Source: Gaeumannomyces sp. JS-464 (Eukaryota; Ascomycota; Sordariomycetes; Magnaporthales; Magnaporthaceae). Taken from it: 64,000 bases of DNA. A model generated the notes under the pieces. It saw nothing but the letters and a program-made list of their open reading frames with translations, was not told the DNA's origin and ran no database searches. This document shows, in pieces, positions 10,801 through 21,095 of the stretch. The position numbers and the translations under genes are program-made. The stretch covers positions 7,812,001-7,876,000 of the forward strand of contig NGZR01000002.1 of the NCBI GenBank assembly GCA_002197995.1, written 5' to 3'. Every line of letters begins with the position of its first letter. Within the stretch, counting starts at the first letter, position 1.

Positions 10801-12511
10801 GTCTGCCTGGCTCTCGTTGGCCCTGACAAACTGGCTAATAAGCTCGGCGGGCAGGGGCGTTTCACGCTTCATGACCTGAAGCCCCAGTCCCCTCTCGGGG
10901 TCACACAAAACGAGAGACTCCTGTGGTGGCGACATTGGCAGCGAAATGAAAGGTCCAACAACCACGTTGGGCATTCCAATCCAGCTAACCCGAGGCGCGT
11001 TCATTTGAGCCACGATGGGATCTCGGTCCGGTACCTGGGTCCCCTTGGCCGATGCCGACCCCTTGGTTGAGGTTTGTTTTTGTGTTGTTGCGGGGACCTG
11101 GGCAGATGATGGAAATGTTGACATGTACTGGGCGGGTGGTCCCTGACCAGGCTGAGCAGCCAGGGGCTGGGCGAATCCGGATTGCCCGGCGGTTGACTTT
11201 ACAGAGGCCGGTCTAGGGGGATGGTTGGGCTGGACCCGACACCGGAGATTGGGCCTGCTGCGGAGCGTTTGCGCGCTGCCCTGCACGGGCAGGGGCAGAT
11301 CTGGCCAACGCAGGACTGGGCTGTTGTTGTTCTGGCATGGCAGAGAACGCCTGCACCTGAGAAACAGGGGTAGGGTGAGCCACTGGAGGAGCGGCCGCAC
11401 CCCATGCCTGGGCGGCAGGGTGCATCGACTGAACATGTTGGTTAGGCGCAGTAGGCGGCTCAAAGGTCGCAGAGACGAAGTTGTTGGCAGACTGTGCTGG
11501 GGTGGTCGAGGCTGGCCTCTGGAACGGCAAGTTTACTGCGCCCGCGGGAGAATTCACGTTTACTGGCCGAGGGCTGTGAGTATGGCCAATGGGGCTCGGC
11601 GCAAATTGTGTTGCTGTAGCCTGTACACGGGCTTGACGAGAGACGGGTGGCTCCTGGGCCGGGTATCCGAAGGGTGGCGTGGCCCCTTGACCCTGGAAGC
11701 CTGGCTGCTGCTGCTGCTGCTGCTGCTGCTGTGGATGTCTCTGCAACTGCGGCTGAAACTGCTGCGGCTGCTGCTGCTGCTGATGCACCTGCGGTTGCTG
11801 CTGATGCTGCAGTTGTTGGCGTACCTGGGGCTGCTGCTGGTGATGGGTCTGTTGATGCACCTGCTGTTGTGACTGCAGCTGCTGAAGTTGCTGTTGCAAT
11901 GGCTGCTGTGCATGCCCCTGAGGCTGTGCCCGCGGCTGGGGCTGCGACTGCGTCTGCGTCGGGGTGTGCGCACGGAACTCCTGAGGAGGTGCGTAGAACT
12001 GGTTCTCCTGATTCCTATGCACCTGGTAGTTACGTTGAGCTTGGGGATGCTGAGGCTGCTGGATAAACTGCTGGGCCTGGCCGTTGATGTGCTGGCCCTG
12101 ATCGTTGAGCTGCTGAGCTTGGCCAGGTTGACGCTGGACGTAAATGTCGCCATGGTAAGGTTCCTGGAACTGCTGCGTCTGTGTCGACGGCGAAGAGTAT
12201 TGATCATCCTGGTGGTTGTTGGCAGCGAACGAGTTCGTAAAGTTGCCGTACCCCACCGTCGACGCGGCGTCTAGTGGCCTGGTCTGATACCCATAGGGCG
12301 GATCGCCGTGGCCAAAGAACTGGCCATCTGGGAACGAGGAAGTCTCCTCATACTGCAGCCCCTGATGGAGCCCATTCGATAGTGCATTGGCATCAAAGTA
12401 GAAGTCTTGCCCAGCCGTCTCTCCGAAAGGCTGTTGATGGTGGGCATGGGTAGCGCCCGCATCACCACCTCCACCGAAGTGATGATACTGGTTACCCTGG
12501 CCCTGCGACAT
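7820..12511 (-). CDS. PNUTS/Ppn1-like protein: PP1-docking, TFIIS-N-like and CCCH zinc finger
   Basis: About 1,560 codons, apparently intronless, start ATG 12511, stop 7820-7822. Domain order: a Gln-rich low-complexity N-terminus (about residues 110-280, CTG-repeat encoded); a helical TFIIS-N/LW-like region (about 690-800, PLIGHLVSSLRDCYNASDF... with LKFDKIQKRFL); a PP1-docking segment near residue 1005, RKLRVAWKEGEALTEVRIF, where RVAW fits the RVxF/W motif and the spacing resembles PNUTS; more low complexity; and a terminal CCCH finger, CMFWSSGKC-AKGGKC-TFRH (C-X7-C-X5-C-X3-H). This order matches metazoan PNUTS and fission yeast Ppn1, which anchor PP1 to the cleavage/polyadenylation and transcription-termination machinery in the nucleus. 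Two breaks: a C run at 11216-11220 (one base too many) and a GGG just before the Arg/Asp-rich segment at about 7990 (one G short). Orthology is inferred from architecture. Confidence 0.78.
11704..11731. repeat. CTG/CAG trinucleotide run in the PNUTS-like gene
   Basis: About nine CTG units (CAG on the coding strand) encode poly-Gln. Interrupted CTG/TTG-rich sequence continues to about 12170. Confidence 0.85.
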
Positions 12512-15349
12512 TTCGCCAGCTCGCTACACGCGAGTGGGTGTCACTCAAGGGGACTGTGTAGGTGTAGTTGCTGCTGCCAGGGCTGCTCCCAATAAATTGT
12601 ATCAGTACATGGCAAGCCAATTAGCAAATAACCGGGGGGTCTGCACGTCCAAAAAGTTCGCCACCCGTCAAGTGGGGACTTGGCGTCTGCACAAGGCGTG
12701 TGCATACAACCACAGAAACTTGTGAATGTACTTACTCGCCAAACTCAACAGCAACAGCGGCTTGCGGAAATGAATTGAAACCGACTGGTTCGATTGAAGT
12801 CAAGAAGCCGGATCCCAGATTTGAAGAGACCTCAATGAAATGCACACACAATATGGAGGGGGCTCTGAGAGCGAAAAGAAGTGCCCCCAAGGGATGGGGC
12901 GTGTCTATATCAAAGATGTGGAGAATGGAGAATTGAGGTGGGATGTGTGTGGCTGGACCGCGGAAGTACCTCCGCTAATCGGGAAACACGAGTCGGAGCG
13001 GTGGCGTGTGTTTATCAAGTTGTGTGGCAGTCGGACGGATGTCGCTGCCAGGGACAAAAGTCGAAGCTAGTCCAAAAGCGGGAGCTCAGTGGGGTCCTGT
13101 GTGCACCAAAGCCAATCAGTCACAAGAACGGACAAAGAACAGCCTGATGTGTGTTCCGAATGCGTGCGTAGAGAGAAGAAATCAGCGAGCGAGCGACGGT
13201 CGACGGCAGGAAAAGGGAGGAATGTCCAGGGCCTGGCCAGAGTGAAGGCGACAGAAGAATTGGGAATAGAGACTGGCAGAAGCTCAGTACTGATGTGTTC
13301 CAGTTCCAGAAGGTTTGTTGCGAAGAGAGCCTCGTGGGCGCAGAACAGACTGGCGATTTGTTCCTGGGCTGGTTGATGATGTGTGTCGTGGTGAGGCGCC
13401 TTGTTGATGGTCGCGCGTGCCCCTGGCGGCTGTGTTTGCCGGCTTGGATGGAGGCTGAACAGAACGCAGAGGGTCCGCCACCAGATCCCGTGCTCCCAAG
13501 AACCCCCAACAGCCAGTGTCGGTGACGAACAATTCCTCGCCTGTTGAAAGATGGAAAAGAGCAATGACACGGCGCGGGCTCCCCGGTGCTCAATCTGAGC
13601 TCGGGTTCCTTGGGTCATGCTATGTTTTGGCCCATTATGTGCGGATTTGCGCTGTCGGGCCTGCTGGGAGTTTGTTGGTCGTGGGCCTGGGGACCCTGTG
13701 GCCGCAGGCTGACTGGCGTGCTGTGATTTAGGGAGGTGGGTGCCGGAATTGATTGAAGTCAAGCAAAAAAAAGAGTCCACGGAGAGTCGAGTGTACCCAG
13801 CAGGTATCAGATTTCCGGCTGGCGCTGGCCTCCTCAGCGCTGGCGAACAACTGGTTCCATCTTTCAAATGCCCAATTGACCGGCCATGCGCGCATGTCCT
13901 CTCCTCTCCGCGGCTCTTTGGTCGCATTCTCAAACGGTCGAGTGGCACCTCTCTCCCTCCCATCACGGGAGGGAATTTCTTGAGGGCTCTCTTTCCCGCA
14001 TTTTCCAATTGCGCGTGTGGGCAACACTCCCTGCTGCCTCAACCGCCCGACACACCTTTGGCTCGAGCATTTGACCGCGAACGAGCTTCAGGACAATCGG
14101 GCGGCACTGATGCAAAGTTGCAATTTGGGCGATGATACGACGTGTGCTGCTCCTTGTGTGTTTGTGCGGCACGTTGCTGCTGTTGCTTGGGGGAAACGGG
14201 AGAGGCATTGGTGATGGACTGTTGTGTTGCAGATGTGCAGTGCGGTGCAGTGCGGTGCGATGCGTAGAGCGGGCAAGGGGAACGGGGGTGGAGGTGGTGA
14301 GAGCATACCCTGCAACCAGACGGTTGTCGTGATCAACTTAACCTGCTTCTTCCTACTACCCGCCTGCACCTCCCGGTGGGCTCCCCTCTAGCGACGAGAA
14401 AGACGCATCAAGTTACGACATGGCTTTTGATGAACCAGGCAGTTAATCTGTCAGAGCAGATGGAAGCGTGCGACGCCTCGACTGTCTATTTGAGATCGGC
14501 CAGCCAAAACGATGCGAGACGGACGGTCGGGCCTACTGCGACGGGCGCCTCGACGTCGCCTCGTAGTCAAATGTCTCAATAAGCTCCAGAGCGGTCTCCG
14601 GAGATGCAGATGGCAGTGTCGACAAAGCTGGCGGGCGGTGTTTTGCGCACGATATGGATGGAGTGTCGCGGGTGTTTAGGAGAGCAGGAGGAGTGGCGTT
14701 GGTTGGGGACGTGGTTGAAGAAATGGAAAACTTGGTCATGGTTTCGCAAATCAGCCGCCAGCTGTCCCAGGGTCCCAGCGTGGCACGCTCCGCGTCTGAC
14801 TGGCCCACAGAGCCCACTGCCCCCACTCGCTCTCACTTCGCGCAGTGGTGGCAGGGGCTGGCGCGACTTGCCCAAGGCCCACGGGCAGGCAGGCCACAGC
14901 CCAACGACCAGCGGCCAGGCGCCTGTGGCCACCTCGTCGGATATTGTGACTGCCCGGCCGCCGAAGCCTGCGCTGTATGATTGGCTGCGCCTACCCCTTG
15001 AAAGTGGTGCAGAGTTCCTGGCAGCCCCGTCCAGAACAGGACTAGCCGAACCGGCCGCTTTAGTTGCTGCTGGCAATTGTGCATGTGGGACGGCAGACGT
15101 CAACGTGTCAAGCTCCGACGCCAGAGGGCATCGAAATGCGAACGAGAAAAGAGTGCTCCAGCCAGCCGGGACACCAATTCCAGACTACCATATTCACGCT
15201 GTCGGAAGACGAGAGAGAACTGACCAGTCCGCACACAAGCCGACTTGCATGGCGTGATTGCGCCCCTGTCCGCATAACCCTGAGGCCCTGACTTTCCCCG
15301 CCAAGAGCACCCTCCGCGCCGTCCCGGCTCCCCGAGACGGCCGACAACC
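12512..15349. other. Long intergenic region, divergent PNUTS-like / SLY1
   Basis: About 2.8 kb upstream of both genes. Open frames on both strands (for example 13067-14008 minus) lack recognisable domains and look like GC-driven shadows. A short 10-bp repeat lies at 14235-14264. No RNA gene is evident. Confidence 0.45.
14235..14264. repeat. 10-bp tandem repeat, 3 copies
   Basis: GTGCAGTGCG is repeated at 14235-14244 and 14245-14254, with a variant GTGCGATGCG at 14255-14264. Confidence 0.65.
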
Positions 15350-17802
15350 ATGGCCGCGCGCGCGCATTCTCTACGGGACCGCCAAATAGGTCAGTTTTCT
15401 CCACCATTTCCAAGGGAGGGTAGGCAGTAGATGCTGAACGACCGCTTCAGCGTCCTTGAAGAAAATCCTCAACCTCAACCATGCGCTCGAGCAAGGAGAG
15501 GGCGAGGAGCCCCTCGCCAGCGGCGCTCTCGGCCCCTCGTCGCCCATCCTGAACGCCGACGGGGAGCCGATCTGGAAGGTCCTGGTCTTCGACGATCTCG
15601 GCCGCGACGTAATCAGCAGCGTGCTGCGCGTCAGCGACCTGCGGTCCCTGGGCGTCACCATGCACATGTACGCAAGGCCTCATCTCCCATGTACCCATCA
15701 GGCGCATGTTGGTTAGCTCGAGATTCTAATAACGTGATAACCACGCCCCCCTGTGCAGGCACATCGCAGCGTCAAGGCACCCGATATCCGACGTTCCTGT
15801 CATCTACCTCGTCGAACCGACCCAGAAGAACCTCCAAGGCATCACGGCCGATCTCCAGAAGGGCCTCTACTCCCCCGCATACGTCAACTTCCTCTCATCG
15901 ATACCCCGTCCCCTCCTGGAAGACTTCGCCACACAGACCGCTGCGGCCGAGACCTCAGAACACATCGCGCAGCTGTTTGATCAGTACCTGAACTTCATCG
16001 TCGCCGAGCCCGACCTGTTCAGTTTAGGGATGCAGAAGGAGCACACCTATTGGGCCCTGAATAGCGCCAAGACTCAAGATGAAGAGCTAGACCACGTGGT
16101 GGACCGGATTGTGAGCGGTCTCTTTAGTGTTGTGGTAACTATGGGTACGTCAGTCCTGAGAGGCATGCTTCGCGCCGGCACCCTGCCTCATTCGTCTCTG
16201 CTAACAGCAGGATAGGGGTTATACCAATTATCCGGTGTCCTAAGGGCCAAGCTGCCGAGATGATCTCGGCAAAGCTCGATCGCAAGCTCCGCGATCACAT
16301 ACTAAACTCCAAGGACAATCTGTTCTCCGCCGCCAACAACCGCGCAACGTCATCTTCGGCAAACCCCGCCCCCAGGCCTGTTCTCATAATCCTGGATCGC
16401 AACGTGGATCTTATTCCGATGCTGTCACACTCGTGGACTTACCAGTCCCTCGTCCACGATGTGCTTAACATGAAGTTGAACCGAATCACTATCGAGACTC
16501 CGGCAGACGAGAGTAATCCAGCCAAGGGTGTGACCCGCAAAGCATACGACCTGAGCGCGAGCGACTTCTTCTGGGAACGGAACGCTGGGGTTCCCTTCCC
16601 CCAGGTCGCCGAGGACATCGACGCCGAGCTGACCAAGTACAAGGAAGATGCGGCCGCCATCACCAAAAAGACAGGAGTGACGGACCTCGAGGATCTGCAG
16701 AACGACACGAGCGCCAGCGCCCAGCATCTCAAGGCTGCCATCACGCTTCTACCAGAGCTGAGGGAGCGCAAGGCCACCCTAGACATGCACATGAACATTC
16801 TTGCCGCGCTTTTAAGCGGCATCAAAAACAGGCAACTAGACAACTTCTTTCAGCTGGAGGAGAACGTGGCCAAGCAGACTAAGGCCCAGCTGCTCGAGAC
16901 GATCAAGGATGGTGACAAGGGAAATGATCCGTTGGACAAGCTCCGCCTGTTTATTATCTGGTTCTTGAGCACAGAACAAGACCTTAACAGGCAAGAGTGG
17001 CAGCAGTTTGAGGAGGCACTAGCTACTGCCGGTGTGGACGGGACGTGTCTGCCGTATATTCGACAGTGAGTTACCCACCCACCGCTTTCTTCTCTGTCAA
17101 TGCGGTCCGCTAATGTGATACTCATCAACTAGAGTCCGAGCAACGACAAAAATGACGCAGCTAACCACAATCAACTCGTCGGGAACGCAGCCCCAGCAAG
17201 GGTCGGATCTCTTCGGGCGCTTCTCCAACATCGGCTCGCGGCTGACGGACAGACTCAAGGAGTCAGGCGTGCCGACTACGGCGCTAAGCGCAAATTTGGA
17301 CTCGCTCATCGGCGGCATCAAGAACTTTCTACCTGCAAACCGCGACCTCACAATAACCAAGATTGTCGAGTCCATCATGGACCCCTCGGCCGCCTCGTCC
17401 TCGGCCATTGCCAAGACTGAGCACTACCTCTATTTCGACCCGCGCTCCGCCAGCGCCAGGGGCACCATGCCCCCGCCCTCAGCTATGCGCTCGGGAGCGG
17501 GTGGCCCCGGTTCGTCAGCAGCCGGCGCAGGTGGACCCCCTGGCGGAATGCCCGGCTCCGGCTCCGGAGCGGCTGCGGCCAGCTTTGGTCAGCGGCGCCA
17601 GGGCTTCACTGAGGCAGTCGTCTTCACCGTCGGCGGAGGCAGCATGGATGAATACGGGAACCTGCTAGAGTGGGTGGCGCGCACGAGCGGCGGTGGTGAC
17701 CGCGTCAAACGCAGGGTTGTATACGGCAGCACCGAGATGCTCAACGCCAGCGAATTCATTGCCCAGGAGCTTGAGAGGTTGGGCAAGGAGGTAGCATCTT
17801 GA
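15350..17802 (+). CDS. SLY1: SLY1, Sec1/Munc18-family SNARE regulator
   Basis: Five exons: 15350-15389, 15451-15667, 15759-16144, 16216-17065 and 17133-17802, giving 720 aa with all junctions in frame. The first exon encodes only 13 residues (MAARAHSLRDRQI) and splices to ASLKKILNLN, the typical Sly1 start. Diagnostic stretches are EPIWKVLVFDDLGRDVISS, LFDQYLNFIVAEPDLF, PVLIILDRNVDLIPML (the SM-family LDR.vDl.pml block) and HSWTYQSLVHDVL. Sly1 binds the syntaxin Sed5/Ufe1 and chaperones SNARE assembly in ER-Golgi transport, as a cytosolic peripheral factor. Yeast Sly1 is 666 aa; the extra length is mainly a Gly/Pro/Ala-rich loop near residues 605-650. The gene has no frameshift, unlike several neighbours. 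Confidence 0.96.
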
Positions 17803-18457
17803 CCGATCTCATGGTGGATCAGGGGAAGGAAATGGAAGAAAAGCAACACAGAAACTAGCCAGTCTTTTCGAGAGCGCAATGCCGTCCCATTTAATAATCC
17901 TCATGGCGTTTAATTCCCCGCGAGTACTAGCGATGCCCAGCCCGTCTAATTCTTGTATTTTCTCATCTAAAGAGACGGGACGCTCTAGGTAGGTATCGCT
18001 GGACTGCAGGGGCTCCGACTCTAGGCGAGGTACGAGCATTCACTCGCATCACTAACCCCAGGCAAAAACTAGACTACATAGATATTCCCAATTCTCCCTC
18101 CATTCGCGACTTGAACGCCATGGTTTGCACGCTTTGACGAGGCGGCGACCTTTTCAGCCTGACCCTAGGAGCCTAGTTCGGATTGACGATCGATCTGGTG
18201 GGGCTGCAGACGTCACTAAGCCGCTTTAGAATAGAAGCTTCTTGAACCTTCCCCATTTTGGTAACTGTGACGCCGTTGGGAAGCAAGGCTGCCCCGCGCA
18301 TAAAAATAAGTTGCCTGCAGCCACCTACCAGAAACGCGACGAGATTGTCTCGAAGGCGTCGCATCAAGCTCCTAACATCGACTAGAAGCTTACAAACCAC
18401 AGACGAACTGTTGCCCAATACCAAAGATTCAGTTGGTTTGGCACAAATCCTTGCGCG
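17803..18457. other. Intergenic, SLY1 to FES1, with FES1 promoter
   Basis: About 655 nt between tandem + strand genes. It holds the SLY1 3' UTR and the FES1 promoter with a heat-shock element at 18234-18251 (listed separately). Confidence 0.6.
18234..18251. promoter_or_regulatory. Heat-shock element upstream of FES1
   Basis: The pattern GAA-gc-TTC-tt-GAA-cc-TTC gives four perfectly alternating nGAAn/nTTCn units, 207 bp before the FES1 ATG. Established knowledge: Hsf1 trimers bind at least three such units, and FES1 is heat-inducible in yeast. That it works here is inference. Confidence 0.75.
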
Positions 18458-19110
18458 ATGGACAAGAACCTGAACACGCTCCTGAAATGGGGCATCGAGA
18501 ACTCAACCAACGCCAACGGCACCGCTGCCGCACCACCACAGCCGCAGCAGCCGGTGGACCCGGAGATCCTCAAGGCGCTCTTCGGCGGGCCGTCCGAGGC
18601 TGAGCTGATGAAGGCGGCGATGGAGGTGATCACGAGTACGGACCCGGACGTGACGCTCGACTCCAAGCTGGTGGCGTTCGACAACTTTGAGCAGCTGATC
18701 GAGTCGCTCGACAATGCCAACAACCTGTCCAACCTCTCGCTCTGGACGCCGCTGCTGGGGATGCTCGAGTCGGACCACGCCGACCTGCGCCGCATGGCCG
18801 CCTGGTGCGTCGGCACCGCCGTCCAGAACAACGAGCCCAGCCAGGAGCGCCTGCTCGCCCTCGGGGGCCTGCCCCGCCTCTTGGCCATGGCGAAGGCCGA
18901 GGCCGAGGACGCAAACGTGCGCAGGAAGGCCGTGTTCGCGCTCAGCTCGGCCTGCAGGAACTACCAGCCCGCCATGGACGCGCTGGTCTCCGAGGTCGCC
19001 AAGGAGGGCGGGGCAAGGCGGACAAGGTCGACGCGGCCAACATGGACGCCGTCGATGCCGTCATGGATGGCTTGAGGGCGGGCATTCCCAAGCCTGCCAC
19101 TGCGGCCTAG
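18458..19110 (+). CDS. FES1: Hsp70 nucleotide exchange factor Fes1
   Basis: About 217 aa. The start [16 protein letters not shown] is the Fes1 signature N-terminus, followed by a Pro/Gln linker and armadillo-type helices ([43 protein letters not shown]). Fes1 is the cytosolic HspBP1-type factor that releases ADP from Ssa-class Hsp70 and so helps misfolded proteins reach degradation. The frame breaks at about 19010: GGCGGGGCAAGG should read one G longer, restoring [21 protein letters not shown] to the stop at 19108-19110. Residue order on both sides is conserved, so a base-calling error in a G run is more likely than inactivation. No intron was found. The upstream HSE suggests Hsf1 control. 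Confidence 0.93.
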
Positions 19111-19482
19111 ATACGCCGGGACAAAGAAAAAGAAATGGAAGAAGAGAAAAAAAGGAATAAAAGTATAAACAAATAAACATGGAGAAAGGGTGGCTTGGTG
19201 GGAAATATGACAGCATATAATCGGCGTTTGGGCTTCTGGGATAGGGTACTATAGGACTGGAGTTATTTTGGGAGGTGCATTTCGTCTTCAATGGGAGGAT
19301 AGTGGTGGCGGATTATCAAATGCTGGGGAATCCTTTCACATCAGAGAATGAATCAGGAAGAACCGAACACATGGTCAATATGTGACATTTTACACATTTT
19401 ACGCTTTTTTCTTTTGATACAGATGGATAGTGGGGTGTCTTTTCTACGATAGAGCCGTCACTGCCCATGTCATGTCCTTGGA
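19111..19482. other. Intergenic, convergent FES1 / MRPL7
   Basis: A 372-nt A/T-richer spacer between two 3' ends; nothing else is visible. Confidence 0.5.
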
Positions 19483-20721
19483 CTAGAAGGCTAGTTCTCC
19501 ATAGAACGGCATCCCTAAAGACTGCATAAGCAACCTGGCGTGACGGTTGGACTTAGCCGTCGTCTTGATGGCAATGCGACATCCAGGGGTCAACTTGGGA
19601 GGGTACATCTGTGGGAAAGCGGTGAGTCAGTACTGATAGTGAAGTAGTATGCGGCAGAGGCAACGAGGAAAGACTAAACCGTACAGATATGTTGGAGTCC
19701 ATCTCGGGAAAGTGCACCATGTCTTGAGCCCTCAGACCAAAGGAAATGTTGCCCTGGCTGTCACCAGTGCTGCCAGGGATTCCCTCCCACTCTTTGATGC
19801 GGGGGAAGACTATGTGAACGAGCTTATCTATAAACTCGTAGGCGTTGTTGCCGCGCATCGTGACCTTTGCGCCCGAGGCCTTGCCCTTCATGACGCCCCA
19901 CTGCGCGACGCCGACGCGGTTCTTGGTCAACTCGGGCACCTGGCCGCTGATGCTCTGGAGCATGGCGCGGGCGACCCAGAGGTACATCTCGTTCTTGATG
20001 GCCTCGGGCGAGTACGAGGCGACCGTGACCTCGGTGATCTCGGGCACGTTGTTGAAGTTGATGTCGGGCTCGACGAGGCGCGACACGGACGAGCCCCTGG
20101 GCCCGCGCTTGGGCCGGTTCTTGTGGTAAGGGGACGAGTCGTCCCACTCGCGGAACATGAGGTCCTGGAAGTTGACGGCGGGCTCCATGGTGCCCGGCGG
20201 CTTGTGCGTGTACGCCAGCGTCAAAAAGTCGGACGCGATCGTCGTCTCGTACGTCTGCCGCAGCCGCGGCAGGTTGAAGGGCCCCGGGATGAAGTCTCGC
20301 GCGACGGGGTCCGACGGCTTGGGCGACTGTATGGGGTGCAGCGGGCCGCGGTCGTACTTGGGCGGGTGGTACTGGTATCTGGAGAAGGATGCACGTTAGC
20401 CAATGTATCCCCCCCTCCTTGAAGCGAGGGGCCGCAAACCGACCTGCTTCCTGGGAGCTGCTGTTTCCTGCGGAAGTAGCGGTCCTTTGGCGGTCTCTGC
20501 TTGACGCCCTCGCCGAACTTGGCCGTCATGCTGGACGCCTCAAGCTCGAGGTCGGTAAATTCGGGCGGGACCTGTGCCGGCGCCGGCGCGGGCTCAGCCT
20601 GGGCGGCAGCGGCGGCCTGTGTGGAGGCGCATCTGCGGATGACTACTTGGTATGCCGGCCGCGACAGCGATGGCACTGGCATTTGCCGGATGCACCGGGA
20701 CATCTCGCGCAGCCCGCTCAT
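19483..20721 (-). CDS. MRPL7: Mitochondrial large-subunit ribosomal protein uL5m
   Basis: Three exons, 20721-20444, 20378-19685 and 19608-19483, give 365 aa. The introns (20379-20443 and 19609-19684) have GTCGGT/CAG and GTACGG/CAG borders, and splicing yields KQQLPGSRYQYHPPKYDRG and DSNISMYPPKLTPGCRIAI. The Arg/Ala/Ser-rich start looks like a mitochondrial presequence. The body has the L5 features: EITEVTVASYSPEAIKN, LTKNRVGVAQWGVMKGKASG, KVTMRGNNAYEFIDKLVHIV, NISFGLRAQDMVHFPEMD and the C-terminal GCRIAIKTTAKSNRHARLL. uL5m sits at the central protuberance of the mitoribosome and contacts the small subunit. The gene shares a 374-bp divergent promoter region with SEC8. No break is visible. Confidence 0.93.
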
Positions 20722-21095
20722 CCTGCCTGGCTGCGTGTGGGGTTGTCAATGGCTGCCGATGCTCGTTGCGCTTGCAGCCTCTTGCGGCGGGAGCTGCGCT
20801 GGAGGTCTCGTCCCAAAAAAATCGGACCCCTGTCTCTCGTGGAAGCCAAACGGGGAGCTCCATGTGGGGTGCACGGGCCCAGATTGGGGTAAATATAGAG
20901 GCGGGGGTTAGGGTCATGGCCAATGCGGGCGCCCGACCGACGGCCTGTCTCGTGAAGCTTGGCCATCCTCCCTGAGACCGAGGCTGTTCGAGAGCCGTGA
21001 AACGACGCCCGCGAGCAGCAAGCAAACAGCGACAAGGTGTGGGTCTTCATCACCAGGCCAATCGACCATGTCATAACGGGCCATCCTCGAAAACG
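20722..21095. promoter_or_regulatory. Divergent promoter region MRPL7 / SEC8
   Basis: The start codons of MRPL7 (-) and SEC8 (+) are 374 bp apart, so both core promoters and leaders share this segment. I see no clear TATA box or known operator. Confidence 0.5.

Noticed and set aside
11190..11260. Intron ending in CCCCCTAG to explain the first PNUTS-like frame change
   Set aside because: No consensus donor exists in the right phase upstream; one extra C in a C run is simpler.
13067..14008. 313-aa minus-strand frame upstream of SLY1
   Set aside because: No domain, signal peptide or conserved motif; several overlapping frames exist on both strands.
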